From assembly GCF_025854275.1 (NCBI RefSeq), contig NZ_CP107567.1:2356001-2420000 (forward strand): a stretch of DNA of 64,000 bases. Direction: 5' to 3'. The notes below the pieces were generated by a model. It saw only the letters and a list, made by a program, of their open reading frames with translations. It was not told the DNA's origin and did no database searches. The DNA is from Streptomyces peucetius. GTDB lineage: Bacteria; Actinomycetota; Actinomycetes; Streptomycetales; Streptomycetaceae. The position numbers and the translations under genes are program-made. Below are positions 54,371 to 63,104 of the stretch, piece by piece (the first letter of the stretch is position 1; every line of letters begins with the position of its first letter).

Positions 54371-55561
54371 TCAAGCCGGGACTGTGACCGGGAGTTCGCG
54401 TTGGAAACACCGTCCGTCACGGATCAGGGCCCACAGGACGTTGACCCGTCGGCGGGCCAGGGCGAGGACCGCCTGCGTATGCCGCTTGCCTTCGGAGCGT
54501 TTGCGTTCGTAGAAGCGGCGGGACGCGTCGCAGTTGCGGATGCTGATCAGCGCGGAGGTGTAGAAGACGCGCTGCAGGCCGCGGTGGTAACGCCGGGGGC
54601 GATGCAGGTTGCCGCTGACGTTGCCGGAGTCCCGGGGCACCGGAGCCACGCCTCCGAAGCTGGCCAGGCGGTCGGAGCTGCCGAAGCGGCTCATGTCGCC
54701 CGCGGTGGCGGCAAGGAACTCGGCGCCCAGGAGGGGGCCGATGCCGGGCATGCTGGAGATCACTTCGGCGAGCTCGTGTTCGCGAAACCGGGCCGCAATG
54801 AGCTTGTCGATCTCGGCGATCTGCTCGTTGAGGCTCATCACCTCCTTCGCCAGGGTGTGGATCACCTGGGCGGTGATCTTCTCCCCGGGGACGGCGGTGT
54901 GCTGGCGCCCGGCAGCTTCGAGGGCGGCCTCGGCGAGGGCTTCGGCGCTGCGGACCTTGCGGTTCCTGAGCCAGGTCTCCAGTCGGCTGCGGCCGGTTCG
55001 GCGCAGGGCGGCCGGGGTCTGGTAGCCGGTCAGGAGGATCAGCGGGCCGACGTTGCCGAGATCCAGTACGCGTTCCAACGCCGGGAAAATGCTGGTGAGT
55101 TGGCCACGAAGGCGGTTGATCCGGCGGGTGCGGTCCGCGTTGAGGTCGGCGCGGCGGTCCGTGAGGATCCGCAGTTCGACGGCCCGTTCGTCGTCCGGCC
55201 GCAGGATCGTCAGGTCCCGTCGCATCCGGGCCTGGTCGGCGATGACGGTCGCGTCCTTGGCGTCAGTCTTGCCCACGCCCCGGTAGCCGGCGGATGCCCG
55301 GTTGACCGCCAGGCCGGGTATGTAGACGAGCTGCTGCCCGTGGTTGAGCAACACGTTGATCAGCAGAGTGGCCATGCCGTCGGCGACGTCGACCGCCCAC
55401 ACCACGTCCTCGTCGATCGCCAGCACATCGGCGAGCAGAGCCAGCAGCTCCGGCTCGTCGTTCAGCACCCGCCGCGACAGCAGCCGCTTGCCCTCGGCGT
55501 CAAGGACCACGCAGTGATGGTGCGTCTTGCCGATGTCCGTACCCGCCCAGATCTGGGCCAC
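54371..55561 (-). CDS. IS110-family transposase (DEDD recombinase)
   Basis: 396 residues. The N-terminal RuvC-like DEDD domain has IWAGTDIGKTHHHCVVLDAEG (first Asp), VVWAVDVADGMATLL and YRGVGKTDAKDATVIADQAR (last acidic residues). The C-terminal Tnp_20 domain has the catalytic Ser in ISSMPGIGPLLGAEFLAAT, then FGGVAPVPRDSGNVSG. Complete, so the element may be mobile. Confidence 0.95.
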   Translation of the reverse strand: MAQIWAGTDIGKTHHHCVVLDAEGKRLLSRRVLNDEPELLALLADVLAIDEDVVWAVDVADGMATLLINVLLNHGQQLVYIPGLAVNRASAGYRGVGKTDAKDATVIADQARMRRDLTILRPDDERAVELRILTDRRADLNADRTRRINRLRGQLTSIFPALERVLDLGNVGPLILLTGYQTPAALRRTGRSRLETWLRNRKVRSAEALAEAALEAAGRQHTAVPGEKITAQVIHTLAKEVMSLNEQIAEIDKLIAARFREHELAEVISSMPGIGPLLGAEFLAATAGDMSRFGSSDRLASFGGVAPVPRDSGNVSGNLHRPRRYHRGLQRVFYTSALISIRNCDASRRFYERKRSEGKRHTQAVLALARRRVNVLWALIRDGRCFQRELPVTVPA

Positions 55562-55800
55562 CTGTTCCTCCGGTCGTTCGATATGCGTTGTCCTCCCGGA
55601 CGACCTCGCCAGCGTGGTCCTACTCAGCGATGCACCCGCAGGGGCTCGCAGCTCCTAATCAGCGGCCGAGTCGTCGTGAGACACCGGGCGGCCAGGTGGC
55701 GGGAACCATCGAGGGCAACCCCCTGAAAGCCACACCCGGTGTCTCTGGGCCTCTGGACCTTACGACGGCCCGTCCAACCCACGAACAACGTAGGACCCCC
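55562..55800 (-). ncRNA. Candidate IS110 bridge-RNA region
   Basis: Non-coding strip directly upstream of the IS110 transposase, transcribed with it. It contains several self-complementary stretches, for instance ACACCGGGCGG (55681) against CCGGTGTC (55737), which could form stem-loops around guide loops. The call rests on the known bridge-RNA location in IS110 elements. The structure has not been modelled. Confidence 0.35.
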
Positions 55801-55915
55801 TGAGAAGCCGTTGTCTTTCCGAATGTGATCGCTGCGTTTTCGCTGCTCAGGCATGATGCCGACGGTTCTGCGGCAGGGACGACACGTCGTGTTGTTTCGT
55901 CGGGGAGGTATGCAG

Positions 55916-56851
55916 GTGCCGTCGGTGATGGGGATGTTGGAGGCTCGGGAGTCGGCTGCCCGGGTGCGGGTGGAGGAACTGCGCGCTGAGGCGGACCGGG
56001 TTCGGGCCGAGCTGGCAGAGGCGGAAGCGGTGCTGGAACGGCGGGTCGTCGCGCTCAGGGAACTGGCCGAGGCTCTGGCCGCGGGTGCTGTGCCGCAGGA
56101 GCCGGTCCGGCCGGCACCGGTTCCGGCCCAGGTGAAGGAGCCCGTGGCCGGTTCGGTGGTACCCGAGCGACGCGAGGGTGTCACGGCTCAGGTGCTTGCT
56201 CCCGAGTACCGGAGGCTGCTGGCCGTGCTGGAGGCCGGCAGCGCCGGGGCGGGGCTGCGGGCGAAGGACCTGGCTGCCCGGTTGGGCCTGGAGCTGGTGC
56301 CGGCGAAGGTCGAGGGTGTGCGGGTCAAGGCAAAGCGGCTGGTCGCGCGGGGCTGGCTGGTCGAGGACCGGCCGGGCCTGTTCAAGGTAGCGTCGCACAC
56401 GCTCGGCACGGTCGGCCGCGTTGCCGTACACGTGCGCGAGGCAATCACACGGCCGGGCGGGCGAGTTGGACGCAGCAAGCAACGACACGGAAGACTGCTG
56501 CACCAGGGCCTCCTGCTGCTCATGGACTTCGACACCCACGAGCTGTGCAGGAGGCCCTGCCTCCATGCCCGGCAAGCATCGGAGGAAGAAGATCCGGAGC
56601 CGATCCGCCCTGAGCGGCACCTCGCCCTATATATGGGCGGTGGTATCGCCGCCTTCCTCGCCTCGCTCGGCGGACGAGGACGCCACGCCGTCCGAAAGCA
56701 CCGCACGGCCACCGTCACCATGACAGCCGCGGCCTCCGTCGCTGTCGTCGGCGCCTTCGCCCTGACGTCTGGTCAGGGCGCAGCCCCGACCACCGTCCCC
56801 TCCACCACCGCCGGACGTGCCCCAGGCCGACAGGGGCCCGGAGGGGGTTAG
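55916..56851 (+). CDS. Coiled-coil protein of unknown function with a chimeric C-terminus
   Basis: The start is placed at the GTG at 55916, 7 nt after GGGGAGG. Residues 1-60 are a strong coiled coil (LEARESAARVRVEELRAEADRVRAELAEAEAVLERRV). Residues about 95-160 form a winged-helix-like domain (YRRLLAVLEAGSAGAGLRAKDLAARLGLELVPAKVEGVRVKAKRLVARGWLVEDRPGLFKVA), after which relatives I remember end. Here the frame reads on through unrelated sequence and a membrane-like segment to a TAG at 56851. So only the first 160 or so residues are a real domain. Its genomic partners are transposases. The function is unknown. Confidence 0.55.
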   Translation: MPSVMGMLEARESAARVRVEELRAEADRVRAELAEAEAVLERRVVALRELAEALAAGAVPQEPVRPAPVPAQVKEPVAGSVVPERREGVTAQVLAPEYRRLLAVLEAGSAGAGLRAKDLAARLGLELVPAKVEGVRVKAKRLVARGWLVEDRPGLFKVASHTLGTVGRVAVHVREAITRPGGRVGRSKQRHGRLLHQGLLLLMDFDTHELCRRPCLHARQASEEEDPEPIRPERHLALYMGGGIAAFLASLGGRGRHAVRKHRTATVTMTAAASVAVVGAFALTSGQGAAPTTVPSTTAGRAPGRQGPGGG

Positions 56852-57245
56852 GACGACAACGTGGGCAAGGACGAGGGTCCGGCCTACGACCCGGCCGACG
56901 AAGGGCCCCTCATCGGCGCAGGGACGGCCGGTGCCACCGGCCACCCGCTCGGCTCTCGCCCCGAAGAGGAATCCGCCAAGGCGTCGCCGGCGCCCAGCAC
57001 CAGCAGCTCGGCGTCCTCCGACGACGGCGAGGGCGACCAGGAACCTGGCAACGGCACCTCTCCGGAGGAGGGCAGTGCTCCCGCCCCCGGCTCTTCGACC
57101 CCCGGAGCCCCGGCCCCGAGCAAGCCGCCGACGGCTCCCGCGCCGACCCCCACGAAGCAGGAGCCGACGCCCCCCTCAGAAGCCGGATGACGGCGGCACT
57201 GCCTGTGTCCACCTGCCGCCGCTCCTGGACCTGTGCCTGCTGTAG
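56565..57245 (+). pseudogene. Decayed single-pass membrane/surface protein
   Basis: AGGAGG at 56549 precedes ATG 56565, giving MPGKHRRKKIRSRSA, a common start of small Streptomyces surface proteins. The frame then shifts to RHAVRKHRTATVTMTAAASVAVVGAFALT (membrane helix) and a Thr/Pro tail, meets a TAG at 56849, continues in the same frame as GKDEGPAYDPADEGPLIGAG and a Ser/Pro/Glu-rich stalk, and finally shifts to DDGGTACVHLPPLLDLCLL. So there are two frameshifts and an amber stop. The layout recalls the protein at 21377. Confidence 0.5.
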
Positions 57246-57360
57246 CTCAAGACGCCCGGGGTGAGCGTCAGTGCGAACGAGACCTCCCGCACCCGGCGAG
57301 GACGCCGCTGGCACTTCGGGCGAGCATCGGGCGAGCTAACGATCATGAGGAAAGCAAAAA

Positions 57361-57381
57361 GGCCCCCGCCGACACGGGGCC
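57361..57381 (-). terminator. Intrinsic terminator belonging to the split tRNA
   Basis: GGCCCC (57361-57366) pairs with GGGGCC (57376-57381). AAAAA at 57356-57360 gives a U run on the minus strand. It lies 46 bp beyond the 3' end of the tRNA fragment, the normal place for a tRNA terminator. Confidence 0.7.
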
Positions 57382-57427
57382 CGCCTGTTGTTGCAGGTCA
57401 TATGGGTGAACCTGCGGCGTGTCACTG

Positions 57428-57472
57428 TGGGGCGGGTGGGACTCGAACCCACGGCCGACGGATTATGAGTCC
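57428..57472 (-). other. 3' half of a CAU-anticodon tRNA: attachment site of an integrative element
   Basis: On the minus strand: anticodon stem-loop GGACTCATAATCC (anticodon CAT), the variable region, the T arm GTGGGTTCGAGTCCCAC, the acceptor strand CCGCCCC and CA. The matching 5' half (acceptor GGGGCGG and D arm) is absent. Upstream of GGACT the sequence is unrelated (57473 onwards). Such 3' fragments are created when an integrase inserts DNA at a tRNA gene. Because the fragment keeps its own terminator on the left, the inserted DNA should lie to the right. Confidence 0.75.
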
Positions 57473-57656
57473 TTTTCGGATCTTCCGATCCGTCCCCGCT
57501 CTTACCTCGATCTTCCTATAACCACAGGTCAGGGGGACTTGGTTGTTCTGGCTCTGTGCCGGTCTTCCTGATCCTTCCGGGTCCTTCCGTCCCCTGCGTG
57601 TCCCCTGAAGGTCCGCGAGCCTTCCCGTGGGAGGAGCCTGGGACACACGGTGGGAC

Positions 57657-57674
57657 GGCTACGGCGCCGTAGCC
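57657..57674. terminator. Palindrome after the Wadjet operon
   Basis: GGCTACGGCGCCGTAGCC, an 18-bp perfect palindrome 9 bp beyond the jetD stop. A likely 3' hairpin of the jet mRNA. Confidence 0.5.
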
Positions 57675-57682
57675 GCCCCCGC

Positions 57683-58945
57683 TCACTGGCCGAGGTCTGC
57701 CAGCAGGTCGTCGAGTACCGTCTCCTCCTCGATGCGCACGCCGAGTTCGGTGAGGGCCGCGGGCAGGTCCGGGTCCCACCCGGCGGTGGTCGACGTGCCG
57801 GTCAGGGGCGAGGCCAGTGGGGTGGCGGTGACCGCGGTGCGGTAGTCAGTGGCACGGTAGCGCCAGGGGTGCCAGGGGACGTGGCGCAGCAGGGCGGAGG
57901 CGATACGCAGGCCGCCCCAGTCGAAGTCGCCGTGATAGCGCAGTGTGGTTCCGTGGGCGTGCAGGTGGCGCAGCAGGGTGAGGGCGGCGGCCGAGGGCTG
58001 ACCCTGGAGGCAGACCAGCGGCGGGCAGGCGGCGCCCAGGGTGTCGGCCGCGGTGGCCAGGACGGCCGGGTTCTCGCAGACGCGGACGACGGCGGGCGCC
58101 GTGCGCGGCGGGTGCCGGGTGAGCTGCCGTAGCGTCAGGACCGCCGGTTCGCCCTCGTCCGCCGACCAGTCGAGGGCGGGGGAGCCGCGCAGGCACAGGG
58201 TCAGGACCGTGGCGGACAGGGCGTCCTTGAGGAGCCCCGCCGACGCCCATGCCTCGCGGCGCCACTCGGCTCCGCTGCCGTCCGGGAAGCCGGTCAGCGC
58301 GCGGACGCCGGACAGGACGAGGGTGGCGAGCGGGGTGCCGTCGTCGAGGGCGTGCGCGTCGCCGAAGGTGCTGGCGGCGAAGGCGGGCAGGGACACGGCG
58401 GGCTCGGCCGGCAGCCGGCGCAGGGCCTCGGCCGTGTCGCCCAGCAGGCTCTTCGCCGCCTGCGGGGTGCGGGCGAGCCGGCGGGCGAGGCCGTCCCCGC
58501 GCAGCCGCTCGGCCCAGTCGGCCAGTTCGGGCCTGTGGGTGGGGATGAGCTCGTCGAGCGGGTCGAACGCGTCCCGCCAGGCGCGCTCCTCCCGCTCGCG
58601 TACGTCGGCCAGCCGGGCGACGGGGCCGGTGAGGGCGGTGACGGCCGCTGCCAGACCGTCGGGGCTGACGCCGGAGCGGCGCAGGACGGCGTCCACGGCG
58701 TCGAGACGGACGTTCAGCGCGCGTCCGGCGCCGGGGGCGCGGCCCAGCAGCCCTTCGACGGCGGCCCGTTGCCCGGAGGTGGGGGCACCCAGGGTGACCG
58801 GGCCGGTGAGGGGTTCGTCCCGCGCCATACGTCGGCGGACGCGATCCACCAGCCAGGCGAGGTCGGGGCCGCCGAGCAGCCGGGTCAGGCGGTCGCGATC
58901 GACGGGGGCCGCGGGCTGTCGGTGGGTGCCGGTGTGCTCACTCAT
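57683..58945 (-). CDS. jetD: Wadjet protein JetD (TIGR02679, TOPRIM nuclease subunit)
   Basis: 420 residues. The N-terminal two thirds is helical (LLGGPDLAWLVDRVRRRMARDEPLTGPVTLG). The C-terminal DUF2399/TOPRIM-like domain has VVRVCENPAVLATAADTLG (catalytic Glu), PPLVCLQGQPSAA, and YHGDFDWGGLRIASALL, where the Asp-x-Asp binds metal. In Wadjet systems JetD cuts plasmid DNA looped by the JetABC SMC complex. It is the last gene, 25 bp after jetC. All key residues look intact. Confidence 0.9.
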   Translation of the reverse strand: MSEHTGTHRQPAAPVDRDRLTRLLGGPDLAWLVDRVRRRMARDEPLTGPVTLGAPTSGQRAAVEGLLGRAPGAGRALNVRLDAVDAVLRRSGVSPDGLAAAVTALTGPVARLADVREREERAWRDAFDPLDELIPTHRPELADWAERLRGDGLARRLARTPQAAKSLLGDTAEALRRLPAEPAVSLPAFAASTFGDAHALDDGTPLATLVLSGVRALTGFPDGSGAEWRREAWASAGLLKDALSATVLTLCLRGSPALDWSADEGEPAVLTLRQLTRHPPRTAPAVVRVCENPAVLATAADTLGAACPPLVCLQGQPSAAALTLLRHLHAHGTTLRYHGDFDWGGLRIASALLRHVPWHPWRYRATDYRTAVTATPLASPLTGTSTTAGWDPDLPAALTELGVRIEEETVLDDLLADLGQ

Positions 58946-58970
58946 GTCGCCCTCGCTCAGGCCCTCTCGC

Positions 58971-61900
58971 TCATGGCCACAGGCCGTCCTGTGCGTCAGC
59001 CGCGGCCTGCGCTGTCTGCGGGCCGGTCTGCCTGTCGGACCGCGAGCCGGTCTGCGCGGGGATGCCTCCCGTCAGGCGACTCGGTTCCCTGCCCCTGACC
59101 CGTGCGGTGCCGTCCCACTCCCAGCGGGTCACCAGGACGGCCGGGATCTCGTCGACGCGGGAGAGCTGGGCGATGGCGATGCCGGGGACCTGTGGGTAGC
59201 AGGCCCATTCGCGTTCGGAGGTCATCACCACGTCCAGATCGAAGGCGTGCAGCAGGCCAAGGCACTTGGCGCGGGAGTCGTCGTCGACCCCGGCGAACGC
59301 CTCATCCAGGGTGACCAGCCGCGGGGCGTTGGGCGCGGCCGTGGCGTAGTGGGAGGAGGCCGCGGCGAACAGCGGCACGCTCACGGCCAGGACGCGCTCG
59401 CCGCCGGAGGCCGGCCCGGTGGCGGGAACCCATTTGCCGTGCTGGTGGCGTTCGATGCCGAACTCGTGCCAGGCCCGGTAGTCGAGGGCCGCGGTGAGCA
59501 CCTCCAGCCAGCTGCCCGCGGTGTCGTCGGCCTGACGGCGGGCGATCTCGGCCTGCAGGAACTCGCCGACCGCGGCCCGGTCCTCGGCCGTCCAGGCGTC
59601 GGCGGACTGGCGCAGCCGCTCGCGGGCCTGCGCAAGCCCGGTCGGCGCCTTGCGCGAGGGGCGCCACAGGAGCCGCAGTCTCATGCCGGTGGAGGTGGGC
59701 CGCTCCCGCAGTTCGGCGTTCATGGCCCGCACCTGGCGCTCGGCGGCGCCGATCAGCTCCTGCAGGGTGCCGGCGGCCTCGGTCAGCAGGTGGGTCTCGA
59801 GGATCTCCCGCTCGTGCGCGGACAGGATGCGGGTCAGCTCGGCGACTTCCGCGGCGAGGGCCTCGGCGAGGTCGGGGACGGCACGCGTACGGCCCTGGTA
59901 GACGATCTCGACGACCATGGCGTCCTCGGTCATCCGGGCCGAGGCGCTGTGGCCGCCCCGGGAGAGCGCGTCCTGGAGCTTCTTGTACTCCTCGCTGAGC
60001 CGCTTCTGCACGCGCTCCCAGGCGCCGTCGGAGTCGTCGGTGCCGGACAGGTCGCTCTCGATCGCGCGGGCGAGCGCGATGGCCGGGGTGGCGGCCCAGG
60101 GCCCGGCGGCCATGTCGGGCAGGGTCACCTCGGGCAGGGCGACGGCGAGCAGCCCGGTGGCCGCGAACCGCTGGAGTGCGGCGATGGCCTCGGCGCGGGC
60201 CGCGGTGGCCTCGCGGACGTCCACTTCCAGGCGTTCGATGTGACCGAGTGCCAGGTGGGCGCGCCGGTCTGCGGCCGTGTGGTCCTCGCGTGCCCGGCGC
60301 TGCTCGCGGTCGCAAGCGGTGAGCGCGTCAGCGGTGTCGGCCAGGCGCCGCTCCAGTTCTGCCACCGCGGCGCCCACGGTGGAGCGCAGGGTGGCGTGGC
60401 GCTCGTCGGCAGCTGCCGCACAACGGGACGTCTCCTCGGCCCGCTGGGCCAGCTCCGCCACCCTTTCCCCGGCCCGCTCGGCTTCCGTGCGCTCGTCGGC
60501 CAGGGCCCGTGCCGCCTCGGTGCGCTCACGCAGCGCGGGCCACAGGCCGGCCAGAACGGCGGTGTGGTCGGCCAGGGCCTGGCGGACGGCGGCGAGGTCT
60601 GCCCGGCTCGCGGGCAGGTTCACCGCAGCGGCGGTGTCGGCGAGTTCGGTGGCGGCCTCGGCCTCCTGCCGGGACGACTCAGTGAGTTCGGCGGCGCGTT
60701 CATCGCGGCGGGCCCGGGCCCGGTGGGCGGCGTCCGAGGCCGCGGCGGCGAGGGCGTGCGCGTGGCGCAGGGCGGCGTCGTCGGGGACGCCGGTCAGTTC
60801 GGCGTCCAGGGTGCCGCGCCGCCGGGCGACCGTGGCGCGTTCGGCGTCAAGGCGTGCCATGTCCGCGGCTGATGCGGCGAGTTCACCGTGCAGGGCGGTG
60901 ATCCGGGCGCGGCGGGCCTCCTCGCGGGCGCCCTCGCCGACGTACACGGCGACCTGCTTCGTCCAGGTGCCGGTCAACGCGCCGACGCGGAAGCGGCCGT
61001 CCGCGCTCACCCAGGTGTCACCGCCCGAGCCGAGGCCCACTCCGGAGAGGAGGTGGGCGACGGTCTGCTCGCCCACCGCCGCGGCCTGGGGATCGCCGTG
61101 GTCCACGGCCGGGCGGAGCACGTCGGCGAGCGTGTTCCCTGCGAGCGGGCCGGCGGGAGACAGCAATACGTCGTGCCCGTCTGCGCGCAGGGCGGTACCG
61201 TCCGGGCGCACCCAGGCGTCCAGGAGCCCGGACGCCTCCAGCGCGGCCTCCAGACCGGCCCGTTCACTGGCAGTGACATGGTCCCGGAACTCCACCAGCC
61301 GCCACAGGGGCGCGCCCGAGACCTGCTCGCGCAGCCCGGGGGTACGGGTGTGCGGCGCCGCCGGCCCGCGCTGGCCACCCGCCTCCAGCTCGGCCAGCTC
61401 CCGCTCGGCCTCGGTGCGCCGGGCCTGCAGACCGGCCAGTTCCTGCCCGAGGACGGCTGCCTGGTCGGCCAGGTGCGCCGCCCGTGCGCGATGGGCCTGA
61501 CCGGCTGCCTCCCGTGCCGGGTATGAGCCTTGGCAGTGGGTCACCCAGTCCTGCAGTGCGTCGAGCAGCCCGGCGGGGTCCGGGACGGCGAGTTCGTCGC
61601 AGGCGTCCAGGTGGGCGCGGACGCGGGCGACGAGGTCCGCGCCCGCCGCCTCGGCGGCTTCCTCCGCCTCGGCCTGCCGCCGGGCGGTGTGACCGGCCTC
61701 GGTCTCGGCCTCGTCTAGCCGGCGGGCGGCGGCGCGCCGCTCGGCGGCGGCCCGGTCGGCGCGGTCCGCCAGCTCCTCCACGTGGTCGATGGTGCGCCGC
61801 CTGCGGTCCACCGACTCCTCGGCGACACGCCGCAGTTCGGCCTCCGGCACCCCGTCGGTGCGCGGCGTGCCGTCGAGGCGGGCCGCCGTGGCCGTGTCCC

Positions 61901-63104
61901 GGGCGCGCCGGACCATGTCGGCGACGCTCGCCTCGGCCGCCGCGAGGCGCCGCTCGGCCGTGCCGAGGCGCCCCAGGGCCCGGGTGTGCGCCTGGGCCGC
62001 GTCCTGACGGTCGGACTCGGCTCGCCTCAGTTCCTCGGCGGTACGGCGCGCCTCGGCCGCCGCCTGCTCAAGCTCCCGGGCACTGCGCATCTCGGGACCC
62101 TCGCGCAGCGCGGCCTGCTGTGCCTTCAGCCGCGTGGCGGTCTCCTCCAGTTCCGCGATCCGCCCGGCCGCCGCCTCCCGGTCCGCCTCGGCCTGCTCCC
62201 GCTCGGCCCGGGCCTGGGCCAGGTCGCGGTGCAGCTGCTCGTAGCGGGCGTGCTCGCTGCGGGGCAGCCGGGCGCGGCGGCGGGCGGCGGCACGGGCGTA
62301 GCGCCGGTAGTGGTCCAGGAAGGCGGAGGCGGCCCGCTCGGCCTCGCTCGCCGCCCGCAGTTCCTCCTTCTCCTCGTCCAGGGAGCGGAACGCCTCGGCC
62401 ACGTCGGCGATCACGGCCTGGTCCATGGGCGGCAGCGCCTCGGTCAGGGCGCGGGACAGGGCGGCCTCGTTGGGCCGTTTCGACAGCTGCGGCTGGCGCA
62501 GCTGGATGAGCAGGTCGACCAGGGCGGCGTAGCGTCGCTCGCCGAGGCCGAACAGCACCTCGTCGACCGCGCGGCGGTACGCCGTGGCCGTGTCGTACAC
62601 CATGCCGTGCCCGGCGACGGCCTCGGCGAGCCGGTCTCGCGACAGGGCGGTGCCGGTCGCGTCGAGCAGGCTCAGGTCCCGGCCGATGCGCTGGTCGGTG
62701 ACCACGTACCAGTGACGGGCGATGCCGCGGCCCGCCACCGCCTTCAGCCCGCAGGCGAGGGTGCGGAAGTGGCTCTGTCCGGTGTCCTCCTCGACGCGGC
62801 CGAACTCGATCCAGGCGTAGCCGAGCCGCTCGGGGTAGGGGTGCTCACCGCCGAGCAGCAGGTTCCACTCCATGCGCTTGCCCGGGTCGGCGTCCGGCTC
62901 CACCCGGCGGGCCGACAGGTCGCCGTCCAGCAGGAACGGGAGCGTGAGGGCGAGGACCTTGGACTTGCCGGTGCCGTTGTTGCCGCGCAGCAGCAGGCGG
63001 CCGTCGCGGAACCAGAACTCCTCGGTGTCGTAGTAGAAGAGGTCGACCAGGCCGATGCGCAGCGGCCGCCACCGGCCGGGCACGGGGCGGGGCAGGGCCG
63101 TCAC
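58971..63104 (-). CDS. jetC: Wadjet SMC-like ATPase JetC (TIGR02680)
   Basis: 1377 residues. Walker A is GNNGTGKS at residues 41-48. A very long Ala/Glu/Arg-rich coiled coil runs from about 240 to 980, interrupted by a hinge-like globular part near 560-700 (LREQVSGAPLWRLVEFRDHV). The ABC signature is SGGERVLAVSVPLFAAASSHYA. Walker B with D-loop is LVTLDEAFAGVDDDS, starting at about 1263, followed by the switch VVMTSEREW. It hydrolyses ATP to extrude DNA loops on plasmids. The ATG overlaps the jetB TGA by 4 nt. Confidence 0.95.
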   Translation of the reverse strand: MTALPRPVPGRWRPLRIGLVDLFYYDTEEFWFRDGRLLLRGNNGTGKSKVLALTLPFLLDGDLSARRVEPDADPGKRMEWNLLLGGEHPYPERLGYAWIEFGRVEEDTGQSHFRTLACGLKAVAGRGIARHWYVVTDQRIGRDLSLLDATGTALSRDRLAEAVAGHGMVYDTATAYRRAVDEVLFGLGERRYAALVDLLIQLRQPQLSKRPNEAALSRALTEALPPMDQAVIADVAEAFRSLDEEKEELRAASEAERAASAFLDHYRRYARAAARRRARLPRSEHARYEQLHRDLAQARAEREQAEADREAAAGRIAELEETATRLKAQQAALREGPEMRSARELEQAAAEARRTAEELRRAESDRQDAAQAHTRALGRLGTAERRLAAAEASVADMVRRARDTATAARLDGTPRTDGVPEAELRRVAEESVDRRRRTIDHVEELADRADRAAAERRAAARRLDEAETEAGHTARRQAEAEEAAEAAGADLVARVRAHLDACDELAVPDPAGLLDALQDWVTHCQGSYPAREAAGQAHRARAAHLADQAAVLGQELAGLQARRTEAERELAELEAGGQRGPAAPHTRTPGLREQVSGAPLWRLVEFRDHVTASERAGLEAALEASGLLDAWVRPDGTALRADGHDVLLSPAGPLAGNTLADVLRPAVDHGDPQAAAVGEQTVAHLLSGVGLGSGGDTWVSADGRFRVGALTGTWTKQVAVYVGEGAREEARRARITALHGELAASAADMARLDAERATVARRRGTLDAELTGVPDDAALRHAHALAAAASDAAHRARARRDERAAELTESSRQEAEAATELADTAAAVNLPASRADLAAVRQALADHTAVLAGLWPALRERTEAARALADERTEAERAGERVAELAQRAEETSRCAAAADERHATLRSTVGAAVAELERRLADTADALTACDREQRRAREDHTAADRRAHLALGHIERLEVDVREATAARAEAIAALQRFAATGLLAVALPEVTLPDMAAGPWAATPAIALARAIESDLSGTDDSDGAWERVQKRLSEEYKKLQDALSRGGHSASARMTEDAMVVEIVYQGRTRAVPDLAEALAAEVAELTRILSAHEREILETHLLTEAAGTLQELIGAAERQVRAMNAELRERPTSTGMRLRLLWRPSRKAPTGLAQARERLRQSADAWTAEDRAAVGEFLQAEIARRQADDTAGSWLEVLTAALDYRAWHEFGIERHQHGKWVPATGPASGGERVLAVSVPLFAAASSHYATAAPNAPRLVTLDEAFAGVDDDSRAKCLGLLHAFDLDVVMTSEREWACYPQVPGIAIAQLSRVDEIPAVLVTRWEWDGTARVRGREPSRLTGGIPAQTGSRSDRQTGPQTAQAAADAQDGLWP

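Larger units (their letters stand above)
54310..55850 (-). mobile_element. IS110-family insertion sequence (ends approximate)
   Basis: An intact IS110 transposase with 240-290 bp of non-coding DNA upstream and about 60 bp downstream. IS110 elements lack clear terminal inverted repeats and target duplications, and none is seen, so the ends are estimates. The long 5' non-coding side is where the IS110 group encodes its bridge RNA. Confidence 0.7.

Noticed and set aside
46903..57245. Repeated in-frame TAG codons (NTPase-WD40 gene, surface-protein gene, GAF gene) as a sign of amber recoding
   Set aside because: The same genes also carry frameshifts, TAG ends ordinary genes here (for example the LysE gene and the beta-lactamase), and no suppressor tRNA or pyrrolysine gene is seen. 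Decay or sequencing error is simpler.
57473..57682. Integrase gene at the tRNA-fragment border
   Set aside because: Only about 200 bp separate the fragment from jetD, and no recombinase motif is present there. An integrase, if any, must be outside the window.
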